Assembly (NCBI GenBank): GCA_019057795.1
Contig: JAHLWS010000005.1
Coordinates: 1 to 64,000, forward strand
Reading direction: 5' to 3'
Origin: Promethearchaeota archaeon
GTDB taxonomy: Archaea; Asgardarchaeota; Lokiarchaeia; Sigyniarchaeales; SOKP01
Length of the DNA stretch: 64,000 nucleotides
Below, piece by piece: positions 40,311-51,058 of the stretch (its first letter is position 1; every line of letters begins with the position of its first letter). The translations under genes were made by a program, and so were the position numbers. The notes beneath the pieces were generated by a model. That model worked only from the letters and a program-made list of their open reading frames with translations, was not told where the DNA came from and did not search any database.

Positions 40311-40799
40311 TTATCCTTGTTTTTGCAATTTTAATCTTCTTCTCAATACGCCGACTACTAGTCCGTGTCGTCCAGTGCTTTTAGTTTTTTGACCTCTTAC
40401 TCTCAGTCCTTGGTGGTGTCGTACTCCTTTGTAGCTTCTAATCCGCTTCATTCTATCTATGTCGCGTCTTACTGACAATTCTAGCCTATTTCCAAAGATG
40501 TGTAAATTTTCTCCGGTAACTAAGTCTTTTTTACGATTAACCATCCACGCGGGGATACCATTTGTAATCGGATCTATAATAATTTCTTCAATTCTGTTTA
40601 AGTCTTTTTCAGGGAGGGCGCCAATTCTTATGTCGGGGTTTATGCCTGCAACCACAATTATTGCTTGAGCGAATCTTCTTCCAATTCCCCTTATTTGAGT
40701 TAATCCATATTCTACTTTCGCGTTTCCATCGACTTGACTTCGAAGTTTGCGAAAGAATAATTTTTCCCGAAAGTTGGTAGGTCTTGTAGTTAAGCTCAT
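40311..40799 (-). CDS. rps13: 30S ribosomal protein uS13
   Basis: VEYGLTQIRGIGRRFAQAI...RLELSVRRDIDRMKRIRSYKGVRHHQGLRVRGQKTKSTGR. Confidence 0.98.
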   Translation of the reverse strand: MSLTTRPTNFREKLFFRKLRSQVDGNAKVEYGLTQIRGIGRRFAQAIIVVAGINPDIRIGALPEKDLNRIEEIIIDPITNGIPAWMVNRKKDLVTGENLHIFGNRLELSVRRDIDRMKRIRSYKGVRHHQGLRVRGQKTKSTGRHGLVVGVLRRRLKLQKQG

Positions 40800-40933
40800 T
40801 TTTACTCTAAATTATTACTTACTGTAATAATTAACGTTATAATTCTTAATATGAAATTAAATATTAATTTTATGGTTTATAAAGGGAGTAGGAATATTTG
40901 AGAAAAATTTAGAGAAAATCTAATACCTAATAT

Positions 40934-42427
40934 CTAATATCGCGGGTATCTTATTTTTTTATTTTTCTTTTTATCGATATGTTTAGTACATTTGTTTCTT
41001 TTGGATTTGGCAGTCTTTTCGAGAAGAGGTAATCCGGGTTTAACGTCCTTAATCTTTTTGGATTCAATTAAATCGTTTTCGATTAGTCCGCTGTATAAAT
41101 CTTTTCCTATTTGGGTTCTTATAATAACCGTATTCCAACCTGAGGGAGAACCAATAGAACCAATAGAAATATCTGCTGCTTCTGAGGTCAGATCAAAGCA
41201 GATTTCGCAATCTTCTCTTGCTAAGTGAGAAATCTCTTTAATAGGGACCGTTAATTCATCCCCAGAATTAGTATAAATAAAAAATTTGCCCTTATTTATA
41301 TCGGTTTTTCTTACGTCCTTTACGTTAACTTTCAAAACCTCGCATATTTTTAAAAAGGATTCGTACGAGAAGGACTCCATACAGAAGATGCCGATACGAT
41401 ATTTGATTTGATTTAACGAGGGTATATCGACATTATAAATTTTTGATTTTAATAGTCCTTGCATCATACAAGGAACTCCAACAACTGCTAATTTGGTTGG
41501 ATTTTTGTTTAAATCTTTTAACTCTCTTAAAGTTGGGTTATTTACGTATTTGGTGCCGGTTGTTAAAAGAATTTCGTCTTTATTTTGAATTACTAACGGT
41601 TCAGGCCTCCACGGAGTTCCGCTCATTTTTGCTCCTAGTGCTAGATCGATTTGGTTTGTGTCAAAAAGGTAATGTAAGCAAGTACTGGTAATTCCACCAT
41701 CCTGACATACTTTAGCAATACTTTTAATTTTAGTTCTTGCGGAATAAATTTCTATGTAATGTCCAATTGTAGAAACGCTTTTAATTTCTGAAGAGTTACC
41801 TTGAGTCATGTTCAAGATATCGACGGGTAAATACGTACGAGGGCATAAAAAATAACACATTCCGCATTTGATACACACGTCTTCGTCTAATTTACCAAAA
41901 CCATTATAAATATTTAAACAATTTACAGGACAAACTCCAGCGCATAAACCACATCCAGAGCAGATATTTGATTCAAACACCGCCTTAACTGGTTCGTAAA
42001 TTGATTTTACTTCTGAGGGGTTAACAAAACGGCTTTGAATATCGAAATCCTTAAAAACTGTAGCTTTAATCGCGTCGTTATTCTCTTCTATTGTTTCAGT
42101 GATTTTATTGACTACTACAAGGTTTTCATTCTTCAATAATTCTAATAAACTAAGAGTTTTTCTAACATCTATGGAGTTTTTTTCGGAAAATTGTTTAATA
42201 GAATCAAAATTATTGGGATTGTGTTGATTTAAATAATTGAAAAGTCTATATTTCAAATTCTCTTCATCGAACATTTTGAACAAGAGTTTAAAGTATTGTT
42301 CTTCGCTATAGATGCCCGCATCTAAGATTTCCTGCTTAGCGTCAATTAATGCGCGGATTCTATATGAATCTAAGGTAACAGCTACATCTTTTAAGGTTTC
42401 CCATGAAATGTTAGACTCAGAGCTCAT
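40934..42427 (-). CDS. FrhB-like coenzyme F420 hydrogenase/dehydrogenase beta-subunit family protein with two 4Fe-4S motifs
   Basis: CSGCGLCAGVCPVNCLNI, CIKCGMCYFLCP, KVCQDGGITSTCLHYLFD, VGVPCMMQGLLKS. Confidence 0.85.
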   Translation of the reverse strand: MSSESNISWETLKDVAVTLDSYRIRALIDAKQEILDAGIYSEEQYFKLLFKMFDEENLKYRLFNYLNQHNPNNFDSIKQFSEKNSIDVRKTLSLLELLKNENLVVVNKITETIEENNDAIKATVFKDFDIQSRFVNPSEVKSIYEPVKAVFESNICSGCGLCAGVCPVNCLNIYNGFGKLDEDVCIKCGMCYFLCPRTYLPVDILNMTQGNSSEIKSVSTIGHYIEIYSARTKIKSIAKVCQDGGITSTCLHYLFDTNQIDLALGAKMSGTPWRPEPLVIQNKDEILLTTGTKYVNNPTLRELKDLNKNPTKLAVVGVPCMMQGLLKSKIYNVDIPSLNQIKYRIGIFCMESFSYESFLKICEVLKVNVKDVRKTDINKGKFFIYTNSGDELTVPIKEISHLAREDCEICFDLTSEAADISIGSIGSPSGWNTVIIRTQIGKDLYSGLIENDLIESKKIKDVKPGLPLLEKTAKSKRNKCTKHIDKKKNKKIRYPRY

Positions 42428-42552
42428 TTTTTTTTTACTAATTTATTCTTTACAATTTATGTTTTATATTATATGTTTTAAATATCATAATTCCGAAAAC
42501 TCATGCTGTGAGTTAGTTACCTTCTAACTCCTTTTTTTTTAGAAGGGTCATT

Positions 42553-42981
42553 CTATTTCGGGTTAATTTTTTGTTTTGGTAGACGAGGAAGAGCTTCGAT
42601 TTTGTTGGTGATGTCTTCTACTGAGTTAAGGAAATTTTCAACTTCGGCTGCAGAGCAGAAATATTGTTGAACCCTATCTTCAGAAAGGCCTATGTGTTTA
42701 AACATCATTTTTAAAAATTTGACGTGTTCGTATGTATTTAAATTTCCTTTTCCAAACTCACATTCACCTTCTTTTCAGGAAATAATAGCTACTCCATCGG
42801 CTCCGTTCAAAAAGCATTCCATTATTAAATGAATTCCAATTCTACCAGTACATCTAACTCTTATTAAATGGAAAGTGTTAGAATACGGTTTTCTCATAGT
42901 GCCTGTTAAATCTGCTACGGAATACCCTCACTTTTCACATCCAAAAGCAATAATATTTCTTTCTTTTACGTTATTTGCCAT
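42553..42981 (-). CDS. mvhD: MvhD/VhuD-type [NiFe]-hydrogenase delta subunit; selenoprotein with two UGA (Sec18, Sec69)
   Basis: MANNVKERNIIAFGCEKUGYSVADLTGTMRKPYSNTFHLIRVRCTGRIGIHLIMECFLNGADGVAIISUKEGECEFGKGNLNTYEHVKFLKMMFKHIGL...; in-frame TGA at 42928..42930 and 42775..42777 (minus strand). Confidence 0.9.
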
Positions 42982-43002
42982 TTATTCTCGCCTATAATCT
43001 CT

Positions 43003-45003
43003 TTAATTTTCAATTTTGGTTGATATTTTCTTCATAACTTCGATTTCACTGCCCGCGATTCCTTTAATTTCCGCCTTAAATTGCTTATCTCTGTAATATT
43101 TTAAATCGATAGCTCGTGCTGGACATGAGGAAACGCACACTCCACAACCTTTACATTTTAACTCGTCAACAACGGCAATTCCATCTTCATTTACGATTAT
43201 TGCTTGATATTCGCATAATTTCTCGCATCTATGACATCCCACGCAGAGGAGCTCGTCAACTTCAGCTATAATTAACTCTTGAACGATAGTATCGTAAGAA
43301 AGCAATGTAGCAGCTTTACTTGCAGCGGCTAATGCTGTAGAAACGGAATATGGAATGTTTTTTGGTCCCGCAGCACATCCACATATGTAAATCCCTAATC
43401 CTTTAGTTTCTTGAGGTTTTAAACACCCGTGAATTTCTGAAAGGAATCCATTGGGGCCTTTACTAAGCCCCATTACATCTATCATTTTATCTGTACCTTT
43501 TGAAGGTATCATCCCTGTTGAACACACTACTAAATCAAAATCCATGTAAGAAACTTCTCCCTCTAAAGAATTGTCGTAAAAGAGTCTCATAGTTCCATCC
43601 TCGTTCAGCTTTATATCGCCCGGTTTTCCCCTTATGAACATAACATTCTGTTCTCTTATATTTCTATAATATTGTTCGTTTCCTTTATCTGTGGTTCTAA
43701 TGTCTATATAGAATATCGTTATTTCCATATCGGGGTATTCCTGCTTTAACAATTGAGCGTTCTTCAAAGAAACGCTACAACAGACAGCTGAACAATAATT
43801 ATTTCCTCTTAACGTTCGGGACCCAACACATTGGATCATAGCTACTTTTTTAGGCGATTTTCCATCGGATATTCTATATACATGCCCCTCGGTTGGGCCA
43901 ATTGGACTTAACAGCCTTTCTAATTCGATTTGTGTAATGACATCAGGATAAATTCCATACATGTACTCGTTACTTTTCAAAATGTTGTATTCGTCCCATC
44001 CAGTTGCGACAATAACAGCGCCTACAGCAATATCGAGGATTTCGGGTTCTTGATCAAAATCGACCGCTTCACTAGGGCAATCTCTTTCACAATTTTTACA
44101 GTCTATACACACATCCATATCGATTACGGCATACTTTGGCACCGCTTGCGGAAAAGGAATATAAACTGCTCTTCTTTCTCCAAATCCTCGATCAAACTTA
44201 TTAAGGATCGTAATTGGACATTTTATCGAGCATAAACCACATCCTGTACACTTTTTTTCGTCAATATATCGAGGATTTTTTCTGATTTTAAACTTGAAAT
44301 TTCCAGTTATACCACTAAATTCTATAACATCGCTATAGGTCAGTAAAGTTATATTGGGATGTTTCGAAGCATTTACCATTATTGGGGCTAAAACTCAAAT
44401 TCCACAATCGTCAGTAGGGAAAATTCTATCGAGCTGTGCCATTTTTCCGCCTATGGTTGGTTCTTTTTCGACCAAATAAACAGATATTCCTTGACTGGCC
44501 AAATCTAACGCGGCATTCATCCCCGCAATTCCAGCACCAATTACTAAAGCTGCTTTAGTTACTGGTATTTCTTTTCGTGGAACGGCTTCTAATTCTCGAG
44601 CCCGATTTATTCCTGCTAATATTAACCTTTTTGCTTTTTCTGTCGCTTTTTCTTTATCGTCTTGATGAACAAAGGAGCAGTGTTCTCTGAGATTTACCAT
44701 TTCAAAATAGTAGGGACTTAATCCTGCTTCCTGTAATACAGCTCGGTATGTGGGTTCGTGAATTTTAGGAGTGCAGGCTGCGACCACTACTCTATTTAAA
44801 TCTAATTCTAATATATCGTTTTTGATTATTTGTTGTCCAGGATCGCTACAAGTGAAATTATTAACTCTTGCTATGACTACGTTAGGCAAAGGCTCAACAA
44901 AGTCTCTTACAGCATCGCAATCAACGTGAGCTCCTATATTAACGCCTCATCTACAAATGTAAACTCCTATTCTTAGTTTATCGATGGTCTGTTTATCAGA
45001 CAT
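43003..45003 (-). CDS. hdrA: heterodisulfide reductase subunit HdrA; selenoprotein with two UGA (Sec19, Sec203)
   Basis: MSDKQTIDKLRIGVYICRUGVNIGAHVDCDAVRDFVEPLPNVV...FPTDDCGIUVLAPIMVNASKHPNI; TGA at 44947..44949 and 44395..44397 in the same frame; GxGxAG FAD motif, four-cysteine ferredoxin motifs. Confidence 0.93.
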
Positions 45004-45278
45004 TTAATTCACCTTTAGTTGAAACATCACCGAAAGTAGTTATTGTTTATACATACTTCTTAAAATTTTTATAGAAGTCTCTTTGGTTTAGGAATTTTTG
45101 AATTAATATATTTTTAAGCATTTTTTTAACAATAATTCCATTTAGATTGTTATTGATCAAAAGAGAACATATTTTTTATGCCTTAGCAGTATTATAGGAA
45201 AACTTTTTACGAGTTATTATTGTTTTAGGTAAATATCTGTAAATTTGCATTCAAAATGCAAATCTCATTAACTTTTTT

Positions 45279-45488
45279 ATGATAAATTCATTATTTTCTA
45301 ATATGGTGGAGCAAGAGGAAGGGAAAAAAGAAGATTTTGCTAAGCAATTTATGGCAGAAGAAGGCTTAAAAGGTAAAGCTAAGAGAATAAAAATCATGAA
45401 CATTATAGATAAAGTTGGATACGACAAAAGAAAAATAAGAGTTGCCTTTCTGCGCTCAACAATAACTGAAAGAGTTCAGCATGAATGA
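45279..45488 (+). CDS. small charged hypothetical protein
   Basis: 69-aa ORF. Confidence 0.35.
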   Translation: MINSLFSNMVEQEEGKKEDFAKQFMAEEGLKGKAKRIKIMNIIDKVGYDKRKIRVAFLRSTITERVQHE

Positions 45489-45589
45489 GATTTTGGATTA
45501 TTCTTACAAATATCAATAATTTTCATAAATTAATTTAATGATTATTTATAATAGAAATTAGAAATTTTAAATTTTAATGGGATTAAAAC

Positions 45590-46873
45590 TTGCGAGATAT
45601 TGAAGATTTTAGAAGAAATTTCAAAAAAATCGTTGAATCAGAGAAGAAGAGATTTAATAATCCTGTTAATGCAGAAAGAGTATGTGAATACGATCAAAAG
45701 TGGAAAAGCGTCCTACAAGAAATTCAAGACTTAAGAAAACAAAGAAACGAAATTTCTAGTAAGATTAGCGCTTATAAGAAATCGGGCGATAATGTAAAAG
45801 CCGAGAAAGCGATAAAGGAATCAAAGCAAATTAAGGAAAAAATTGACGAGTTGGAAAAGAAGAGAATCGAATATATCAATAAAAGAGAAAAATATCGATA
45901 TTATGTGGGGAATGATCTACACGAATCGGTTCCTATTGGTGAAACGGAAGAGAGCAACGAAATAGTAAGAACTATTGGAGATTTGCCTAAATTTGATTTT
46001 AAACCTTTATCACATGTATTTCTAATTGAGAAAATTAATGGAGCAGATACAAAGAAGGCATCTGAAGTGGTGGGGTCAAGGTTTTATTACTTAAAAGGGG
46101 ATATGGTGCTACTTAATTTAGCTCTCATTAGATTTGCTTTAGATAAGTTGATAAGCAAAGGTTATACTCCTTTATGGACCCCATTCTTTATAAAGCACGA
46201 AATTATGAAAGCAGCTGCAGAATTGGCAGATTTTGAGGAACAATTATATAAAATACAAGACGAAGATCTCTATATGATTGCTACATCAGAACAGACTTTA
46301 GCTGCTTATCATTACAATGAGATTATTGATCCTAATTTGTTTCCACTAAAATATGCGGGAGTATCATCTTGTTTTAGGAGAGAAGCAGGTTCACATGGAA
46401 AAGACACTCTGGGAATATTTCGAGTACATCAATTTGAAAAAGTGGAACAATACGTTTTTTGTAAACCTGATAATTCGTGGAATATCTTCGAAGAATTAAT
46501 AACAAACGCAGAAGAGATTTATAAAGAATTAAATATTCCTTATCGAATTGTTAATATCGCCTCTGGCGAATTAAACGATAATGCCGCTAAAAAGTACGAT
46601 CTTGAAGCTTGGTTTCCTGCTTCCGAAAAATATCGAGAATTAGTCTCGTGCAGTAATTGTTTAGATTATCAAGCAAGAAAATTAAAAATAAGAGTTGGAA
46701 AAGTGGGTTCTACTCAAAAAAAAGAAATCGCACACACCCTAAATTCCACTGCGGTCGCGACTGAACGTACAATTTGTTGTATTTTAGAGAATTATCAAAA
46801 TGAAGATGGTTCTGTTAGGATACCAAAAGCTTTACAACCTTATATGAATGGTAAAAAATTATTAAACTCATAA
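45590..46873 (+). CDS. serS: seryl-tRNA synthetase (TTG start)
   Basis: N-terminal coiled coil; class II motifs GYTPLWTPFFIKHEIM, SSCFRREAGSHGKDTLGIFRVHQFEKVEQYVF, LNSTAVATERTICCILENYQNEDGSVRIPKALQPYM. Confidence 0.97.
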   Translation: MRDIEDFRRNFKKIVESEKKRFNNPVNAERVCEYDQKWKSVLQEIQDLRKQRNEISSKISAYKKSGDNVKAEKAIKESKQIKEKIDELEKKRIEYINKREKYRYYVGNDLHESVPIGETEESNEIVRTIGDLPKFDFKPLSHVFLIEKINGADTKKASEVVGSRFYYLKGDMVLLNLALIRFALDKLISKGYTPLWTPFFIKHEIMKAAAELADFEEQLYKIQDEDLYMIATSEQTLAAYHYNEIIDPNLFPLKYAGVSSCFRREAGSHGKDTLGIFRVHQFEKVEQYVFCKPDNSWNIFEELITNAEEIYKELNIPYRIVNIASGELNDNAAKKYDLEAWFPASEKYRELVSCSNCLDYQARKLKIRVGKVGSTQKKEIAHTLNSTAVATERTICCILENYQNEDGSVRIPKALQPYMNGKKLLNS

Positions 46874-46898
46874 AATAAAATTTGTCTAAAAATTAATA

Positions 46899-48131
46899 AT
46901 GATTGAAATTTCATTAGAAGAATTCGAAGTTTTTTACAAGGAAAAGCTTGATTCTCAATTCTATAAAGTTAAAAAAGCTGTCAAAAAGCAGATTTCTGAC
47001 GTTCGAGATAACTTAATTGAAATAAAGGTTTGTACAGATCATTTTATTGAAGCAGGAGGCGGAAAAATAGATGAGAAAGCTGTTAAATCGTTACATTTCT
47101 TTTCTGACAGAATTAAAAAAGAAATTGATGAAGTTCAAATACCTGAAGAAGATATTACTTACGACAACTTGCATAGTTTATTAAACTCAATCAAGAAACT
47201 CTTTACAAGCATCAATGATATAGCAAAAAAATCTTTACCAAAATTCCAGAAACAAGTACAACCAGAAATAAAGGAATTAAGTTATATTACGCGGAAATTA
47301 GGCAATAAACAAAAAGGTATGGATGAGTTTCTAAGGAAAAAATACACCGATCTAAAGGAGGCAGAATATTTGCTTAAAAAGCTGCCAAAGATATTTTCTT
47401 TAAGAGATAACATCGAACATGCCAAGTCTGATTTAGATGCGTTTGAAAGTGATTTAGAAGCGAGACAGAAAGATCAAGAGGGGTTAATCCAAGAGCTAAC
47501 ATTGGTTGAAAAAAACGAGCTATTTAAAGAACAAGACGAACAAGAAGAAAACTTAGCCAAGTTGAGGATGAAAATAAACAACAAATTTGGTTTTAAAAAA
47601 GCTTTAAAAAAGTTGAAATTTGAATTAGAAAAAGAAACTATTCATATCCCTAGCATTAACACTTATTTTCTAAGAGATTTTTTAAAAAACCCAATAAATA
47701 CGTTAGTTAATGAAAGCAGGGAACTACCAAAATTCTCAAGTTTGCTTATCCAATTACGTCATGTTTTAGAAGAAAATAAGTTAAATCTTAAATCTGAAGT
47801 AAAAGATAAAACTATTAACCAAATTAATGCAATTTTTGACGAAAAAAAAATTCAAAGCGATATCGATAAAATCAAAGAGATTACTAACAAAATTAATGAA
47901 TTAAAGAAACAAATTGACCAAGCAGGTTTAGCGATTAATAGAGAAGATATCAAGAATAAAATTGCTACAAATACAATAAAAATAGAACGTTTGGAAAACG
48001 ATCTCAATAGAAAAAACAAAGATTACATAAGATATTTATCTTCTTTAAAGAAAGAAAGAGAAGAATTTCAAAAATCAGTTAAAAAGATTTTAAACGAAGA
48101 AGTCAAATTAAATATCACGTTCTCATTTTAA
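46899..48131 (+). CDS. coiled-coil protein
   Basis: Long charged heptad-like stretches. Confidence 0.75.
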   Translation: MIEISLEEFEVFYKEKLDSQFYKVKKAVKKQISDVRDNLIEIKVCTDHFIEAGGGKIDEKAVKSLHFFSDRIKKEIDEVQIPEEDITYDNLHSLLNSIKKLFTSINDIAKKSLPKFQKQVQPEIKELSYITRKLGNKQKGMDEFLRKKYTDLKEAEYLLKKLPKIFSLRDNIEHAKSDLDAFESDLEARQKDQEGLIQELTLVEKNELFKEQDEQEENLAKLRMKINNKFGFKKALKKLKFELEKETIHIPSINTYFLRDFLKNPINTLVNESRELPKFSSLLIQLRHVLEENKLNLKSEVKDKTINQINAIFDEKKIQSDIDKIKEITNKINELKKQIDQAGLAINREDIKNKIATNTIKIERLENDLNRKNKDYIRYLSSLKKEREEFQKSVKKILNEEVKLNITFSF

Positions 48132-48166
48132 TTTTTTAGATAATTTGATAATTAATTAAAGCTTTG

Positions 48167-48898
48167 CTAATTAGTTTTAATAATTTTAAAATCTCGGTTA
48201 TTTCTTTTATTTCTTTTTTGCAAAGTTAATTTTAAATTATTTTTTAGAAACTTATACATCTCGGTTTCAATTAAATTAAAGATTTTAAAGTATTCATGCG
48301 CTAGTACTAAGTCTTGCTTAATATCGATATCAAAACCCGCCCGAAACGAGTCGTAAATCGTAAATTTCAAGTTTCTTTCTTGAGCGTCTTTTAGTAACGC
48401 GACAAAAGAAGGAATATTCGGATCTGAAAAATGCGTAGGCAAAATTTTGGGAGGATTTCGTCCAAAAATAGAAATACCGGCCGAATGTATAGCAGGACAA
48501 ACGACAAGTTGGTTTTTTTTCATTAAATTACTTACTTCAATAAAATTTCTTTCTGATATTAAAATAACATCTAAAAACGTAAAAATTGTTTCTGTAGCGT
48601 TAAATTCTTCAATGGCTATGTTGTTTAAATCTCTAATAACTTCGTCAAACGATTTTCTTGGTACTGTGAAGCGCTCCTTTATCCCAACTAATCCATATTC
48701 TTCTGCTAAGTCTAATATCTCACCGCTATTACAATAAACTACTTTTTGGTAGAAGCAATCAACGTTAACTACTTTATTTGCTAAGTCTTTAAACATAGCA
48801 ATAGTCAAATCTTTGAGTAATTCTTTTGAAAAGCAATCTCTAAGACGAGATTTAGTCCTTGACAAAGGGGCGATAGGGATTAAAAGAATACTCCTCAT
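48167..48898 (-). CDS. cofC: 2-phospho-L-lactate guanylyltransferase-like (F420 biosynthesis)
   Basis: LLIPIAPLSRTKSRLRDCFS...FLDVILIS...PAIHSAGISIFGRNPPKILPTHFSDPNIPSF. Confidence 0.85.
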   Translation of the reverse strand: MRSILLIPIAPLSRTKSRLRDCFSKELLKDLTIAMFKDLANKVVNVDCFYQKVVYCNSGEILDLAEEYGLVGIKERFTVPRKSFDEVIRDLNNIAIEEFNATETIFTFLDVILISERNFIEVSNLMKKNQLVVCPAIHSAGISIFGRNPPKILPTHFSDPNIPSFVALLKDAQERNLKFTIYDSFRAGFDIDIKQDLVLAHEYFKIFNLIETEMYKFLKNNLKLTLQKRNKRNNRDFKIIKTN

Positions 48899-48962
48899 TA
48901 TGAAATTTAGGCATAGTTAAAATATAAAATATATCAAAATTAAGATCTTTAAGTTACTATTA

Positions 48963-49520
48963 CTATTTTAAATTATTTAATATTTGAATGGATAAACTTT
49001 CAAATGCCACATCCACATTTTTATTAAGTTTAGCGGAAGTCTCGAAATATTCTACTCCAAGCTTATTTACTTTTTCATCGATAAGAGACTGGTCAATTTT
49101 CCTTTCAAGGTCCGATTTGTTTCCAACTATTATGTATGGAACATCACCGCTTAATTCCTTCAATTTAGAGAGCCAGAAGGTTATACCCTTGAATGATGAT
49201 AATTCGTTTAAATTGAAAACAATCATAGCCCCAACTGCTTGAACAAAATAGTATTCGTTGCTAAAAAGTTTATCTTGTTGACCCCCTATGTCCCAAAAAT
49301 ATAGTTTGAAGCCCTTATCTTTAATATCCTTTTTCAATTCAGGGTTTTCTAATTTTATTTTATCAATCACATTGCTCAAATCAATCTCTTTAATTAAAAA
49401 ATTTGCACCGAGAGTTGGAACTGATCCTTCGTTAAATTTACCATCTACGTATCGAGCTAGTAGGCTAGTCTTGCCAACAGATGGGTCTCCGCATAAAATA
49501 ACTTTCCCTCGATAAGACAT
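48963..49520 (-). CDS. Ras/Rab-like small GTPase
   Basis: GDPSVGKTSLL (G1), LYFWDIGGQ (G3), VGNKSD (G4), ETSAK (G5). Confidence 0.95.
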   Translation of the reverse strand: MSYRGKVILCGDPSVGKTSLLARYVDGKFNEGSVPTLGANFLIKEIDLSNVIDKIKLENPELKKDIKDKGFKLYFWDIGGQQDKLFSNEYYFVQAVGAMIVFNLNELSSFKGITFWLSKLKELSGDVPYIIVGNKSDLERKIDQSLIDEKVNKLGVEYFETSAKLNKNVDVAFESLSIQILNNLK

Positions 49521-49655
49521 GCTTTTTTACCCCTATGATTTTAAATCGTATTTGATTAACATTCAGATTAAAATTTAAACTTATTTTTATTTCAGTTTGT
49601 CCTTTTTATTCGTAATTTTTAACTACTATTTATTAATAAATTTGATTAAAATTAT

Positions 49656-50510
49656 TTACGTTTGGTATGGAGCTTTTGCGGGAGTTAACTTAATTTCTTT
49701 CGTTTCTGAACTAATAAAGTGTTTAAATAAGTGTTCATAACCAATAATTTGGTTTATTTTACCGTTTTCTAACCATATTCCGGATGTATACTCCGGAGCT
49801 TCTTTAACTTGATCAAGTGTAGTTAATAGAAATCCATAATCCGCAATCAATAAACCGAAAGGAATTACATTATCGCCTTCAATTGAATGTATTTTAACAG
49901 AAATTTTTAATAGCTTTTTAATTTCTTCTTTTAAATCCTCAAAATACTTAAAGGCAATTATAATTTCCATATCGGATGAAAATTTTTTGTTCCATAATTC
50001 CTTTAAAATCCATTCGTATCCTCCTAATTCTCCCATCAGTAAATCAGGCGTTATTATAAAATAAATCCGGTTTTCTGAAGAGCTAATTAATTCCTTAATT
50101 TTTGCTCTAATTTTTTCTCGAGAATTTATTGCCCATACTCTGGGTTCTGATTCTTCTTTATCGATTTCCAATTCTGTTATGGCTTTTTCTAGCGTTATTG
50201 TATCTGCGATTTTCTTTTTGTATTGGTCTCTAATAGTTTTAAATATTTTTTCAATAGGAATAACTTGGTAATTTGCGCCCCTCTTTACCGGTTCTTTTTG
50301 GATAAAGCCTTTCTCAATTAACCGGTTAAGACTATCGTATACTCTAGCACGATCGACTCCAGAAAATCTTGCTATATCTGCGGGACTTAAAATTTTATAT
50401 TTGGCAAGAGTTAGTAAAACTTTAGAATCGTTTTTAGTAAATCCCAACGATTGTAGAGAGAGTTCGATTTCTGATTCTTCAAGCTTTATAATACCACGAC
50501 TAAACGTCAA
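49656..50510 (-). CDS. TrmB-family transcriptional regulator
   Basis: SLQSLGFTKNDSKVLLTLAKYKILSPADIARFSGVDRARVYDSLNRLIEKGFIQ...INSREKIRAKIKELI. Confidence 0.85.
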   Translation of the reverse strand: MTFSRGIIKLEESEIELSLQSLGFTKNDSKVLLTLAKYKILSPADIARFSGVDRARVYDSLNRLIEKGFIQKEPVKRGANYQVIPIEKIFKTIRDQYKKKIADTITLEKAITELEIDKEESEPRVWAINSREKIRAKIKELISSSENRIYFIITPDLLMGELGGYEWILKELWNKKFSSDMEIIIAFKYFEDLKEEIKKLLKISVKIHSIEGDNVIPFGLLIADYGFLLTTLDQVKEAPEYTSGIWLENGKINQIIGYEHLFKHFISSETKEIKLTPAKAPYQT

Positions 50511-51058
50511 GATTGGAATCTAATTCTTTTTTTATTTAGTATTAAATATCTAATTTTAAAACTATTATTTAATTTTAATTTTTCAGAAAAAAAATAATTA
50601 AATTGACACTTTTATTAAAACGTCTAATTTTGTTAAATATTTGATGACATGCATAAAAAGGTACTTTAAGCTAAAAATCCTATTGTTTAAAACTCAAATG
50701 TTAATTTAATAAAAAATGAAGATTTCGAATATTTACATGATGTTAAATCTTTAATAAAAAAAGAAGATTTCGAACTTTTGCATGAAATCCTTTTTAAAAT
50801 CTCATTCTAGTGAAATTAAACAATCAAAAAAAAATTATTCCCAATTTAATAAATTTTAAAAATTTATTTTAATAATGGTATTTTGTCGGAGTAATAATCT
50901 TTAGTAAATTTTAGATACATAATAACTAATTAACAAAATTTCCATAAAGTATTATTCCGAACCATAATATTTATATAATAGAAAATCGTAGTTATTATTA
51001 ATTATAAATTTAAATTAAAACAGTTCAATTTAAAAAAAAATTTGTGGAGGAATAAATC

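Noticed and set aside
42428-42552. Calling the mvhD 3' hairpins a SECIS element outright
   Set aside because: Stems exist, but I could not match the GAA/A internal loop or kink-turn consensus; left as a hypothesis.
43930-44235. ORF of 101 aa opposite hdrA
   Set aside because: Antisense to a conserved HdrA ferredoxin region; composition shadow.
44380-44394. Reading hdrA as a pseudogene or two-gene split
   Set aside because: The 5 intervening codons are in frame (VLAPI) and the TGA occupies the family Cys position, which favours selenocysteine over decay.
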